Shown: positions 25,837-34,524 of the stretch, in pieces | Numbering within the stretch: the first letter of the stretch is position 1 | Layout of the letters: every line of letters starts with the position of its first letter | From: Bacillota bacterium | GTDB taxonomy: Bacteria; Bacillota; DSM-12270; Thermacetogeniales; Thermacetogeniaceae | Direction: 5' to 3' | Assembly (NCBI GenBank): GCA_029907475.1 | Contig: JARYLU010000009.1 | Coordinates: 22,120-86,119, forward strand | DNA: 64,000 nt | The notes under the pieces: model-generated | Told to the model about the DNA's origin: nothing | Database searches by the model: none | Seen by the model: the letters and a program-made list of their open reading frames with translations, nothing else | Made by a program: the position numbers and the translations under genes

Positions 25837-26142
25837 CTAACCGCCGAGGGTTAACCCCTGGATCTTGCCTTCCACAGCAATTTCCTCGGGGAAGATTGTA
25901 CTTAGGGCGAGACCCGTTCCACTGATGATCAGTTCCCCCAGGCTCGTGCTGATCCGCACCCTTTCCCTGGTATACTCAATAATGCCCCGGTGGTTTTCAA
26001 CGATCACCTGCATGTCCCCCACGAGGGTAACGCGGGGAAGGTCCATTACCAGGTCTTTGGGGAGTTCCAGGAAGTGGGCAAGTGCATATTCAAACCGCTT
26101 CTTCCTCTCCCTTGGCAAAAGAATCCCACCTTTCTCTCCCAT
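25837..26142 (-). CDS. yqfC: sporulation protein YqfC
   Basis: A 101-residue protein with the YabP/YqfC pattern: FLELPKDLVMDLPRVTLVG, VENHRGIIEYTRERVRIS, GELIISGTGLAL and a terminal EIAVEGKIQGL. The ATG at 26142 was preferred over an in-frame GTG at 26172 because it matches the family and follows GGGAG. A terminator at 26247-26272 separates it from yqeY, so yqfC probably starts its own sporulation transcript. Confidence 0.9.
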   Translation of the reverse strand: MGEKGGILLPRERKKRFEYALAHFLELPKDLVMDLPRVTLVGDMQVIVENHRGIIEYTRERVRISTSLGELIISGTGLALSTIFPEEIAVEGKIQGLTLGG

Positions 26143-26246
26143 TCTATGCAGTCTCCCGGTCGTTGAGACCACACCGCCAGCCCCTCGCCGGCACCTGTTT
26201 TCTCACGTACCCTGCGGGGATCTCCCAGTTCAAGCGCGCGGGGCCA

Positions 26247-26272
26247 CAAAAAAAGCCGGGTTACCGGCTTTC
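26247..26272 (-). terminator. terminator between yqeY and yqfC
   Basis: Leftward: AAAGCCGG-TAAC-CCGGCTTT followed by TTTTGTGG. Eight perfect base pairs with a T-run. Confidence 0.75.
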
Positions 26273-26305
26273 TCTTGCTTGACTCTCTCTTTCCAGCCTG
26301 CTATT

Positions 26306-26764
26306 TTAACCTTTCTCCGAAAGTAGTGTCCGGACAATTTCCTGGACCACTTTCCCGTCGGCGCGCCCCTTCATCCCGGGCATCAGAGCGGCCATGACCC
26401 GTCCCAGATCTCGCACCTCCCTGGCTTCAGTAGCAGTAATTGCCTCGCGCGCCATTCGGACAATTTCATCCTTGCTCAACTGCTTGGGAAGGTATGCTTC
26501 AAGAATCGCAATCTCTTCTTCCAGTTCTGACGCGACATCATGTCGCTCGAGCCGGGTGTATTCAAGGATGGCTTCCCGGCGCTGTTTGACCTCTTTTGCC
26601 AGAACCTCGATCACATCTTCATCTGTCAGTTCCCGTCCAAGTACAATCGCGCGGTTTTTCAGGGCAGCCCGTGCTAAACGAATCACGGAGAGTTGCTTTT
26701 TTCCTGCCTCGCGGGCCTTCAATGCTTTTTTCATGTCGTTGAAGAGCCTTTCCTGGAGAGACAA
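26306..26764 (-). CDS. yqeY: GatB/YqeY domain-containing protein YqeY
   Basis: A 152-residue helical protein with the tRNA-amidotransferase-like YqeY domain: SLQERLFNDMKKALKAREAG, EDVIEVLAKEVKQRREAI, EIAILEAYLPKQLS and DLGRVMAALMPGMKGRADG. The family occurs with rpsU in most Firmicutes; its biochemical role is unsettled. The TTG at 26764 lies 8 nt after GGGAG and gives the canonical N-terminus; the GTG three codons earlier overlaps the ribosome binding site. Confidence 0.93.
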   Translation of the reverse strand: MSLQERLFNDMKKALKAREAGKKQLSVIRLARAALKNRAIVLGRELTDEDVIEVLAKEVKQRREAILEYTRLERHDVASELEEEIAILEAYLPKQLSKDEIVRMAREAITATEAREVRDLGRVMAALMPGMKGRADGKVVQEIVRTLLSEKG

Positions 26765-26776
26765 AAAGATCACTCC

Positions 26777-26953
26777 CTATGACCAGCGCCGCTTGCGTGC
26801 CGCCTCGGATTTCTTTTTCCTTCTCACGCTAGGCTTTAAATAATGCTCCCGCTTTCTTGCCTCAACAAGAATCCCGGCTTTCTGGCAGGAACGCTTAAAG
26901 CGTCGGAGGGCACTATCTAGAGATTCGTTTTTTCCGACCTTTACCTCGGCCAT
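26777..26953 (-). CDS. rpsU: 30S ribosomal protein S21
   Basis: A 58-residue basic protein reading [20 protein letters not shown] then [20 protein letters not shown] and a Lys/Arg-rich tail. This is S21 in full. The second of two close ATGs was chosen because it is 9 nt from GGAGGG. It leads the cluster with yqeY 12 nt downstream. Confidence 0.97.
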   Translation of the reverse strand: MAEVKVGKNESLDSALRRFKRSCQKAGILVEARKREHYLKPSVRRKKKSEAARKRRWS

Positions 26954-27057
26954 ACCCATTTTCCCTCCCCCTCTCCTAAGTTCCGCGCCGTGACTTTTAC
27001 TCCGAATGAGAGTTGTTTTGTGCCCGGCCCTAAAAATTGCAGTTTAACCGCATTTTC

Positions 27058-27087
27058 ATTATACACCAGTCCGGTGGAAAGCGTCAA
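27058..27087 (-). promoter_or_regulatory. sigma-A-type promoter for rpsU-yqeY
   Basis: On the minus strand TTGACG (27087-27082) and TATAAT (27063-27058) are separated by 18 nt, about 105 nt upstream of the rpsU start. Confidence 0.7.
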
Positions 27088-27150
27088 CACAAGGTGTGAA
27101 CAAGGATCATTCGCCCCGGCAAGCAGCAGAGACAAGTTTGCACCGGTATC

Positions 27151-27609
27151 CTAGTACCAGAATACGGCGGCCGCGAACACGCTCCCGTTTAGCTCCACCT
27201 GGTGCTCGACCGCCCGGACGAACACCTCGTGCAAGCAGAGGTTGCGTTTTTTGAACCCTTGCTCTACCATTGCCGTAACCCGGGCCTCCGCCTCCTCTTT
27301 CCTACAAAAGCCCTCGAACTCCATGATGACGCCATAAGTATCGAGGCTGAACCCAACCCCAATTGCAGCCGCAATTACTGAACCCGGCTCGCTGGAGGTA
27401 AGATACCCGTAGGCTGTCGGTACGAGGGCGCCCGGCGGAATAGCCAGCCCGGTATGGTAAACGGCACCCGGCGGTAAAATGCTGCTTACTCTTAATAGAT
27501 TCAAATTTCCTACTCCGGCATCTAAGAGGGCCGCATCGAAAGCATTTAAAGGAGTATCTCCCTCCCCTCGACCTGCCACCAAGGTAAATTTACACGGAAT
27601 TGGTAACAC
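27151..27609 (-). CDS. pdaD: pyruvoyl-dependent arginine decarboxylase
   Basis: A 152-residue PvlArgDC proenzyme. Self-cleavage at the Ser-Ser bond in LLRVSSILPPGA (about residues 42-43) gives a short beta chain and an alpha chain with an N-terminal pyruvoyl group. Other landmarks are AGVGNLNLLR, IPPGALVPTAYGY and the conserved Glu in YGVIMEFEGFC. It decarboxylates arginine to agmatine for polyamine synthesis or acid resistance. This enzyme type is best known from archaea and Chlamydia. The ATG follows GAGGAGGG. No speB/agmatinase is adjacent. Confidence 0.93.
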   Translation of the reverse strand: MLPIPCKFTLVAGRGEGDTPLNAFDAALLDAGVGNLNLLRVSSILPPGAVYHTGLAIPPGALVPTAYGYLTSSEPGSVIAAAIGVGFSLDTYGVIMEFEGFCRKEEAEARVTAMVEQGFKKRNLCLHEVFVRAVEHQVELNGSVFAAAVFWY

Positions 27610-27829
27610 ATGCTTCCCTCCTCGCCAGTTTTACGCTCTATTATATGGAGAACAAAAATAATTGGTGCGAAAGTTGCTAATGAGAAAACTTTGACTGGTT
27701 TTAAGCTGGGCCCGCATATACATAGTAATGAACCACTCAACCGCGCCGGAGATGAAAACCTGAAAGGACGAGCAGGATTGACGGGAAAATCGAAATCGAA
27801 GGAAAATTCGGAAAGGTGGAGGTGCCGGT

Positions 27830-28357
27830 TTGTTCCTCCTTGCGCTTTTTACCTTTGCCGGCAGCCTCACGGCAGCCCTGGCGATCTATTTCTGGTATCA
27901 GGGAGACAGCGACATTGTCTTTAAAACAAACGAGGCGCATTCTTTCCGGGTTCAACACGAATTCCCAAAGCGCGAAATTTACTGCCGCTGTTTGATTCCC
28001 CTGACCAACCGGGGACGGCAGCACGGTATGGTGATCAATGTCTTCTGCCAGCCCATGTACTGCGGAAAGGTGATGGAAAAGCTGGAGATCATACCTCGCC
28101 TCAGGCTTTCACGGGAACCCTTGCGAAGAAACGGTTACTGGGAAGCGGTAATTATCAAAAAAAATACCACCCACCTCACCGAGTTGGAGGTTAAAATTCG
28201 CGCCCAGATAGATCTAAGATCTCTGATTAATGAGGTTCCGCATCTCACGGTCCTGATTTACTACCAAACTGTCGGGAGAAACGGAATGCAGTTACGCCTG
28301 GCAGAAATTCAATTTGATCTTACCGGACTGGATGAAAAGGAGAAGGTGAGAGGATGA
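27830..28357 (+). CDS. membrane-anchored protein of unknown function, paired with a CofE-like gene
   Basis: A 175-residue protein with an N-terminal transmembrane helix (LLALFTFAGSLTAALAIYFW) and a mostly beta-rich extracytoplasmic domain. I do not recognise a family. Several cysteines are present (IYCRCLIPL, VFCQPMYCGKV), which could form disulfides or bind metal. The TTG start follows GGTGGAGGT. Its stop overlaps the start of the next gene by 4 nt (ATGA), so the two are translated together. Confidence 0.75.
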   Translation: MFLLALFTFAGSLTAALAIYFWYQGDSDIVFKTNEAHSFRVQHEFPKREIYCRCLIPLTNRGRQHGMVINVFCQPMYCGKVMEKLEIIPRLRLSREPLRRNGYWEAVIIKKNTTHLTELEVKIRAQIDLRSLINEVPHLTVLIYYQTVGRNGMQLRLAEIQFDLTGLDEKEKVRG

Positions 28358-29034
28358 TTCCCGTTGAGGTAATCCCCTTAAATACGAAAATTATCACTCC
28401 CGAGGATGACCTGTGCGACATCATTGCCACCTATGCAGGACCTTTTCTCAAAGAGGGGGATATCCTGGTCGTAGCCGAAAGCGTGGTGGCGATTACGCAG
28501 GGGCGGATCATCCGCCCGGATTACGTAAAACCAGGGTTCTGGGCCCGGGTCCTGGCGCGCTTCATCCACCAGGACGGGAGCCTCTCCTCCCCTTACGCCA
28601 TGCAGGTGATAATGAAAGAGGAGGGGGTGATTCGCACCCTTGCGGCTTTTTTTATCGCCGCTCTTACCCGCCTTTTAGCGGGGCGCCGGGGGGATTTCTA
28701 CCGGCTTGCCGGGGAACAGGCCTCTTTGATTGACGACATCACGGGAACAATGCCCCCTTTCGATAAGCACATCGTCCTCGGCCCCCGCGAACCCGAGAAA
28801 GTGGCCGCCGAGATTAAGCGGCGGTTTGGAGTAGAAGCTGCAATCATTGATGCTAACGACCTGGGAAGGTCGAAACTCCTGGCAACTACTCCCGGCGTTA
28901 ACCATCCCCTCCTGATCAAGGTCTTCCAAAAAAACCCCGCCGGAAACGCCGACCAGCAAACCCCCCTCGTGATCGTCAGGAAGGTGCGCAGGAAGGCCAG
29001 TTCGCTAGGCCCGGTACGTAGATCGGGCAGGTAA
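28354..29034 (+). CDS. coenzyme F420:L-glutamate ligase-like protein (CofE domain)
   Basis: A 226-residue protein with the F420_ligase fold: VEVIPLNTKIITPEDDL at the N-terminus, EGDILVVAESVVAITQGR, and late motifs TPGVNHPLLIKVF. True CofE adds glutamates to F420-0 with GTP. F420 is not generally made by clostridia and no other cof genes are visible, so the substrate may be different (a general amide-ligase activity). Co-translation with the membrane protein upstream suggests they act together. The last 20 residues are basic and low in homology. Confidence 0.72.
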   Translation: MIPVEVIPLNTKIITPEDDLCDIIATYAGPFLKEGDILVVAESVVAITQGRIIRPDYVKPGFWARVLARFIHQDGSLSSPYAMQVIMKEEGVIRTLAAFFIAALTRLLAGRRGDFYRLAGEQASLIDDITGTMPPFDKHIVLGPREPEKVAAEIKRRFGVEAAIIDANDLGRSKLLATTPGVNHPLLIKVFQKNPAGNADQQTPLVIVRKVRRKASSLGPVRRSGR

Positions 29035-29140
29035 TCCCGGCTTACCCGGGAAGGCAGCTCAAAAAATTTATAGCCTGTTTACGGCTTTTGATTGCTTCTC
29101 AACGTCTTCTGTAACAGTGTGTAACCCATACGTGACAACA

Positions 29141-29178
29141 CAAAAAGCTGGACCCGTTTTACCGGGGCCCAGCCTTTT
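29141..29178. terminator. bidirectional terminator between convergent genes
   Basis: GCTGGACCCG (29147-29156) pairs with CGGGGCCCAGC (29163-29173) with one bulge. It is flanked by CAAAAA on the left and CTTTT on the right, serving both the CofE-like gene and the lipoprotein gene. Confidence 0.7.
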
Positions 29179-29191
29179 CAGACTACCTGGT

Positions 29192-30685
29192 TTAATTTTT
29201 AGTTATTTTGACAATCTTTACTATTTCATACCAGTCGATTTGGTACCCCAGCTTCTCAAAATCCCTGATCTTGACATAGGTGCGGCCGTTGATAATGGTT
29301 CCGGTCATGTCGATCGTTTCGCCGTTTCTTTCGATGTAGGCCCGGCGTGTCCTGGCATTCCAACCGACATTTTCGTTGAAAGTCTCGGCGATCAGGCGCA
29401 GCGGTAAATAAGTGCGGCCGTCGATGATCTTGACGTCAACGGTGCCTCTACTGGTTTTCATCCCCTGAGAAATGGTGTAAAAACCATCCTCAACCCCTAT
29501 CACCATCACCTTCGGCATCCTTGCCTGCAATTCGGTCAGTGTAAGTACCCCAGCGGTAGGGGTGGCTACGCCGAAGGTTTCAATGACACGGGTTGTATTC
29601 CTGACACTGGCCGTGAAGCCAAAGGTTTCCTCCGGATCCCCGGGGTCTTTCACCTTGATGGCCATATCTACCGTAGAGCCGTACGTTTTCGCGTTGAGTT
29701 TTTCTAACGTAGCCGTGAGCTTTGAACCTGCGAATAGTTCGGTGAGCCCTTTCTCAACTTCGCTTTTTGCTTTTTCAAACTGTGACAGGTATTGATCCCG
29801 GTCGGCGTTGGCGCTTGCTACCATGATGTCAATACTGAGGAGATAGTCGGATTTCTTCGCGGGATCCAGCCCCAGAATTGCCATTTCTTCATTGTCCAGA
29901 CCGTTGATGAATATCTTTGCAAAGGCGCCTAATTTATCAATATTGTTGATCGAGTAGGAAACGAATGAGTCAAGAGTTTTCACAAAACCGGCGGTATCCA
30001 ATGAAATAACGTATTTGTTGCCTTCCTGTTTAACGATTCCGGGTTCGTATTGATCATACGCCTGGATTAACCCATCAAGCAACTTCTGGTAAAGGGTCTG
30101 CTGTTTTTGCATGTTAGCATAAATGTTGGTATAACCGAACATAAACGGTGGTAGCTGGTTGGTAGAGTCGGAGTTCTTCATGTTCTCCGTCATGATCTCG
30201 TACAGTTCCTTTAAATCAATTCTCAGGTATTCCGCACCGCCGAACAACTGATCTAATTGTTTGTTTAGTTCAGGATTATTAAAAGACTTTAAGTAACGAA
30301 CAAGTTCGTCTACTTTAATATAAATTGATTCACCTTTACCGGTGATCGAGAGGATCTCCTTTTGATTCCCGGTGGTTTTATCCTTTAAATAAAACTTTTC
30401 CTCGAAAATTTGCTGATTTACGTCAACTTTTGCAGTGTAACTCAGACTTGTATTTTTCAAGATGCCCTGTAACAGGACAATGGTTGCCGCATCTTCAGCT
30501 TTGGTGAGTTCTCCCGGTATTTGTTCGAGATTAAATGTGATTTCACCTGTACTTTCATATAATTTGAGATTACTGATTTCCTTCTGGAGATTGTAATATC
30601 CTATCTCCGCCCTGCTGCATCCCGTCAAAAGGCTCACTAAAAAAACAGCCGCACACAACAAGGTCAACCACTTCTTTGGATTCAT
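29192..30685 (-). CDS. lipoprotein with C-terminal copper amine oxidase N-like domain
   Basis: A 497-residue exported protein. The lipobox VSLLTGCS ends at about residue 24. The middle (about 30-370) is a helical region rich in Lys/Asp/Tyr resembling surface lipoproteins of Clostridia but with no catalytic motif I know. The C-terminal 100 residues carry the stalk-like module often named copper amine oxidase N-terminal domain: VKIIDGRTYLPLRLIAETFN, NVGWNARTRRAYI and GTIINGRTYVKIRDFEKLGY. That module is a wall-associated binding unit, not an oxidase. AAAGGAGG precedes two ATGs; the second was chosen for spacing. Confidence 0.82.
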   Translation of the reverse strand: MNPKKWLTLLCAAVFLVSLLTGCSRAEIGYYNLQKEISNLKLYESTGEITFNLEQIPGELTKAEDAATIVLLQGILKNTSLSYTAKVDVNQQIFEEKFYLKDKTTGNQKEILSITGKGESIYIKVDELVRYLKSFNNPELNKQLDQLFGGAEYLRIDLKELYEIMTENMKNSDSTNQLPPFMFGYTNIYANMQKQQTLYQKLLDGLIQAYDQYEPGIVKQEGNKYVISLDTAGFVKTLDSFVSYSINNIDKLGAFAKIFINGLDNEEMAILGLDPAKKSDYLLSIDIMVASANADRDQYLSQFEKAKSEVEKGLTELFAGSKLTATLEKLNAKTYGSTVDMAIKVKDPGDPEETFGFTASVRNTTRVIETFGVATPTAGVLTLTELQARMPKVMVIGVEDGFYTISQGMKTSRGTVDVKIIDGRTYLPLRLIAETFNENVGWNARTRRAYIERNGETIDMTGTIINGRTYVKIRDFEKLGYQIDWYEIVKIVKITKN

Positions 30686-30862
30686 CATGACCCTCCTTTG
30701 CATCTTTTACACACCAGCATTTGTCACCAAAACCAACCTGCCTTATCCGGTCCTGTCTTTCCCACAATATATTGGCCCTTTAAATAAAAATTCCTTCTAT
30801 TAACAATAATTTTCTGGGGAAAAATTCGTATCTTTCCCCACAGCCAGGAGGACGCGGCAGGG

Positions 30863-31010
30863 CTATGCAGGGCTGTTCCTGTTTCCCAGAGGTTTGCCGT
30901 ATCTCCCTTCGTTCTGCGGCAATGGGTTACTTGAAACCTTGTCTATGGCTTTGAGCACTTGCAACCGCTGGCTGTGGTCAAGACGCTTCAAGTCTTCCAC
31001 TACACCTCCT
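30863..31010 (-). pseudogene. fragment of a RelE-family toxin
   Basis: The leftward frame ending at 30863 reads VEDLKRLDHSQRLQVLKAID then KVSSNPLPQNEGRYGKPLGN, the N-terminal third of RelE-type toxins (usual form DLKKLDKSQR...NPLPQ.EGGYGKPLGN). It ends with RNSPA-stop, so the catalytic C-terminal half is missing and there is no proper start. It lies 60 nt downstream of an intact toxin-antitoxin pair, suggesting a decayed second module. Confidence 0.65.
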
Positions 31011-31070
31011 GATTTTGTGCATAAAGAATCGCCAGCCCTCAAGCTGACGATATAAGAGTAACGCTGTATT

Positions 31071-31403
31071 CTATTTTTCTTCATCCTCCGGCAAATCACC
31101 GAACAGGATACGCGTATAATCCCGCCTGCCGTATAAGATGCTCGACACGAAAACAATTCCATCTTCGTACCTGTAAAATATCAGGTAATTGACACAGACA
31201 AGGAAACGATAGTCTGTCTGAATATCCATAACGGAAGATAGCGGTGCACCAATTTCAGGATGCTCCGACAGCCCGCGTATTTTTTTTGTGATTTTAGAAA
31301 CCAGATTTACAGCCGCCTGCGGATTACAAAGTTCCTGAGAAATGTAGCCTTTAATTTCTGCCAAATCATTTTTGGCTTCAGGCGAAATTTTTAGCTTATA
31401 CAT
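31071..31403 (-). CDS. RelE/ParE-family toxin
   Basis: A 110-residue toxin with the RelE/ParE fold: KLKISPEAKNDLAEIKGYIS, AVNLVSKITKKIRGLSEHPE and DYRFLVCVNYLIFYRYEDG...VSSILYGRRDYTRIL. The late GRRDY is the typical ParE-type motif, so gyrase or mRNA could be the target. The ATG at 31403 overlaps the antitoxin stop by 8 nt. The last residues LPEDEEK are acidic. Confidence 0.88.
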   Translation of the reverse strand: MYKLKISPEAKNDLAEIKGYISQELCNPQAAVNLVSKITKKIRGLSEHPEIGAPLSSVMDIQTDYRFLVCVNYLIFYRYEDGIVFVSSILYGRRDYTRILFGDLPEDEEK

Positions 31404-31650
31404 TCTCAATCCCCAGTTCTGCTTCCACTTCCTCGATAGTCATCCATCCTTTTTCTTTTCCAGCCTGCTCTCCCTGGGCAAGCTGTGACATCAGCTTCAG
31501 CGAAGCCTTTAATTTTTCATATTCGTTAATATCGACAATGACAAATTTCCCTCTGCCATTTTTGGTTAAAAACACTGGCTCGCCTATGGCAATATCTCGC
31601 AGGACTTCATTGTAATTCCTTAAATCGGAGATGGGTTTGATATTTGGCAT
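31396..31650 (-). CDS. Phd/YefM-family antitoxin
   Basis: An 84-residue antitoxin with the classic N-terminus IKPISDLRNYNEVLRDIAIG, EPVFLTKNGRGKFVIVDINE and a charged C-terminal toxin-binding tail. AAAGGAGC precedes the ATG. Members of this family repress their own operon; the AT-rich sequence upstream (31660-31700) is a plausible operator/promoter. It is the first gene of the pair. Confidence 0.9.
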   Translation of the reverse strand: MPNIKPISDLRNYNEVLRDIAIGEPVFLTKNGRGKFVIVDINEYEKLKASLKLMSQLAQGEQAGKEKGWMTIEEVEAELGIENV

Positions 31651-31805
31651 AGATAACAGCTCCTTTCATTGCTGTTATTATTATACCCTTATTATTCGTA
31701 AAATACAACAGCAAAATAAGCAGCAAAAAATACAGCACAATAAAAAAACAAATACCCTAAATCTCGCGATCAACAACCTAATGCACTCAAAAATAATTCT
31801 GGTAT

Positions 31806-31970
31806 CTATAACACCGGTTTCCGCATAGGCAATGTAGCCGCGAAAACAGTAGGTTGCTTCAAACATGCAGTCAAAATCCAAAGCAGAATACTGCTAACCC
31901 CAATGATTACAACCAAAGCGATACCAATAAACAACTTGTTTTGCTTCAAAACCCCACTTAACTTTATCAT
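31806..31970 (-). CDS. small single-pass membrane protein
   Basis: A 54-residue frame starts with ATG at 31970, one base after the stop of the M14 peptidase gene: MIKLSGVLKQNKLFIGIALV then VIIGVSSILLWILTACL and a 17-residue tail. The hydrophobic stretch (about 14-36) is a convincing transmembrane helix with positive charges before it. The close spacing supports co-translation with the peptidase. No homologue is recognised. Confidence 0.5.
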   Translation of the reverse strand: MIKLSGVLKQNKLFIGIALVVIIGVSSILLWILTACLKQPTVFAATLPMRKPVL

Positions 31971-31971
31971 C

Positions 31972-32898
31972 TCAATCCGCCTTTCTAGATTGTTGCACGA
32001 TCTCTTTAAGCGCTTCCGCCGTCTTCTCCGCATAGCCGAATTTATTAAACTCGGAATGGGCATAGTCATATTTCTGGTCACTTTTTCCCTCATAAGGTCC
32101 TTGACCCGTAAAAGGGTTTGGGTACTCCACCAAAACGGATTTGGCGTACTGGGCAGCCCAACCGGCAAAAAAGCCGTCATAAAACGTCTTTTCCTTGTCT
32201 TCATAAGTCAGGCCCAGGTGCTTGCAAAAAATTTCGGCGATTCCGGGGTCGCCGGAAGCACTGTTCACCCAGCCGTGAAAGTCAACAATAATATCCGGTC
32301 TTTCCTTGAGAACCAAATCCCTCAGGGCGGCGGCCTCCGGTGAAGTAAACGGCTGCTCACCGGTCTTGTTGCGCGTGTTGGTTCTGACCCGGAAGTTGTA
32401 GGCAAAATCCATATTAATGTCAATCCCCAGGGAGATCTGGCAGCGTCCGGGGCCGTTGCAGGTCCACCCCCGGGCCAGCCCGTCGGGATTGGCACAGGGG
32501 ACGATCATGACCTCGTAAGCACCCAGGGCAGCAGTATCTTCTTTTAGGGAAGCAATCACCCCGTTGGCCGTATCGACCAGAGCCTGCCCGTCCCGGTAAA
32601 AGGTATCTTCAAAACCATGCATGGCAAAGACACAAAGAATTTTTTTCGTAGGCGCAGGGTTGCTTATTTTATAGACTTTCAGAGGCGTGTTTAATCCGCT
32701 GTAGCCATAGATTTCTTCGGAACAAACCTGTTGCGGCGACGTTTCCTGTTGGCCTGGTTCCGCTTCCGTCTGTGTTTCTTGGCGCTGCGCTTTTTCAGGA
32801 TGTTCCGGTAAAACTGGCCCCCATCCCCTGAAGTGAGCCAAAGTCACCGCTAAACATACGATAAAGAATAAAAGCAAGAATGCTGTTCCTTTTCTCAT
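31972..32898 (-). CDS. secreted M14-family zinc carboxypeptidase-like protein
   Basis: A 308-residue protein with an N-terminal signal/anchor helix (residues 5-24) and a Glu/Gln-rich linker. The metallocarboxypeptidase domain has the zinc pair H and E in MHGFEDTFY, NPDGLARGW, the third zinc His in VDFHGWVN, and a catalytic Glu candidate in SVLVEYPNPF. Members near this form cleave peptidoglycan stem peptides (MpaA/ENP1-type). The ATG follows GAAAGGCG. The small membrane protein is directly downstream. Confidence 0.82.
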   Translation of the reverse strand: MRKGTAFLLLFFIVCLAVTLAHFRGWGPVLPEHPEKAQRQETQTEAEPGQQETSPQQVCSEEIYGYSGLNTPLKVYKISNPAPTKKILCVFAMHGFEDTFYRDGQALVDTANGVIASLKEDTAALGAYEVMIVPCANPDGLARGWTCNGPGRCQISLGIDINMDFAYNFRVRTNTRNKTGEQPFTSPEAAALRDLVLKERPDIIVDFHGWVNSASGDPGIAEIFCKHLGLTYEDKEKTFYDGFFAGWAAQYAKSVLVEYPNPFTGQGPYEGKSDQKYDYAHSEFNKFGYAEKTAEALKEIVQQSRKAD

Positions 32899-32986
32899 CG
32901 GTTTCGCCTTTCAAACCATTAGATTATTCATCAGGATGATGTGCCACTTCTTTCTTCATCTTTCAATTCGCCTCAGATAATTTCAT

Positions 32987-34441
32987 CTAATTAACCCATT
33001 TGCTGTCGCATTTGCTGTCACAGGACAGGTACGTAAAATAGATGTCCCCCAGCGGATTATTGACGGTAAATTCTATCGTCCATTCACAGGCTAAATCCAA
33101 TTTGGAGCCTGGGTCGTTAAATACCAAACGGTCCCGGACTTGCCAAAAGTTCAGACCTTTGTTTTCTTCTTTTTTCATTTCCTCCCATACGACCCTGGCA
33201 TTTTTCGATTGATACTCATCATCTTCAGAGCCGCCGTCCAGCTCATTAAAATAGTATCCTTTGATCTTTACTTTCCATTTATCTTGGCCTTCTTTGGTCT
33301 TTCCCTTTTCAAGATTCGTCAATTCATAAAGCAAACTGCCGTGGAAACTAAAACCACCTGAAGATGTATACTTTCCATCTTTATAGATGAGTCCGATTGT
33401 TGGTTTAGGTGTACAGCTTATATTCCCGAAGTATTTGCTTACATACTTATCAAATTCCTCTTTGGTCATGAACCCGTCCGCCCATTGATCGGGTGTATTA
33501 GCTATGATAAAATCAGAAAGGTCCCCCCACTCCGGAGTCCCGCCCAGGGGAAAGACAGGCAGAAGTCGAAGTTCCATGCTGTTCTTGGAAAAATAGTCAT
33601 GGATAAAAATCTTGGTCGCTGCCGTAATATCCGTCTCCCCATTTAAAATTTGGTGGGTATAAAAATCATGCTGATATTCATATTTCCAATCATTAAACGA
33701 AAGTTTTGCTTCTTCGGAAGGCTGCAAGTTCCAGTCAACCGGCAGGGCAGCAGCATTTTTCACTCGTATGCCGCCCCACTTAGCGCCTTTTCTCACAAAG
33801 ATAATATCTTCAGGAACGTTTAAGACATCCATAAAGGCCGTATCCCAGACCGGATCGACAAGCGGTTTTCCCTCCCTGGTCACATAACCGAACTTCCCGT
33901 TTTTCTCAACCTTGATGAAAGGCTCCACTTCTTCGTAATAGGTTAAATGAATAAAATCGAATTGCGGCTGAATGACGATTTTCCCGTTTTGATCGATAGC
34001 ACCCCACAAGCCGTTGGATTTGACCCGCACCAGGCCATTGACTTTGTAGCCGTCCGGCATCTCGGGGTTTAAGATTTCATCATAGGTCTGCTCAAGGACG
34101 ATTTGGCCCGATCTGTCATAAAGCCTCCATTTGCCGTCTTTTTGAGCAAAGATAAGATTCAGCATGAGGTCGTAATTTGCAAAGCCGGATAGGATGGTTT
34201 CTCTTTTATCATTTAACAGGTCCTTTTGGCCGTCGGCTCTGTAACGGACAAGATAATTGACGTCTTTTTCTCCGGCGTCACCCAGCCAATACCTAGCCGT
34301 TATCTTCTCTTCTTTAAGGTTATTTTGCATAACTTTTTTATCTTGCTGCGCTCCGTTCCGGCCAGACTCGGCACTGCAACCCAACAGTACAAAGCTAAGA
34401 ATAAAGAATAGGGCAATCCGTACTTTAAACCGTTTATACAT
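32987..34441 (-). CDS. WG-repeat lipoprotein
   Basis: A 484-residue exported lipoprotein with lipobox SFVLLGCSAES. WG/KWGG-type repeats occupy about residues 80-235: GKWRLYDRSGQIV, GLWGAIDQNGKIVIQPQFD, GKFGYVTREGKPLVDPVWD and KWGGIRVKNA. The C-terminal half (240-484) is an alpha/beta region with no family I recognise. The ATG at 34441 is 8 nt after TTGGAGG, which is itself the apparent earlier start in the frame. WG repeats usually mediate binding. Confidence 0.82.
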   Translation of the reverse strand: MYKRFKVRIALFFILSFVLLGCSAESGRNGAQQDKKVMQNNLKEEKITARYWLGDAGEKDVNYLVRYRADGQKDLLNDKRETILSGFANYDLMLNLIFAQKDGKWRLYDRSGQIVLEQTYDEILNPEMPDGYKVNGLVRVKSNGLWGAIDQNGKIVIQPQFDFIHLTYYEEVEPFIKVEKNGKFGYVTREGKPLVDPVWDTAFMDVLNVPEDIIFVRKGAKWGGIRVKNAAALPVDWNLQPSEEAKLSFNDWKYEYQHDFYTHQILNGETDITAATKIFIHDYFSKNSMELRLLPVFPLGGTPEWGDLSDFIIANTPDQWADGFMTKEEFDKYVSKYFGNISCTPKPTIGLIYKDGKYTSSGGFSFHGSLLYELTNLEKGKTKEGQDKWKVKIKGYYFNELDGGSEDDEYQSKNARVVWEEMKKEENKGLNFWQVRDRLVFNDPGSKLDLACEWTIEFTVNNPLGDIYFTYLSCDSKCDSKWVN

Positions 34442-34524
34442 AAAATTATCCTCCAACTCTTCCCGCCTACCCCGTAGTTCAACGCCGTCTTGGCGCTACC
34501 TGACCGGACAGGCTTGAGAATTTT

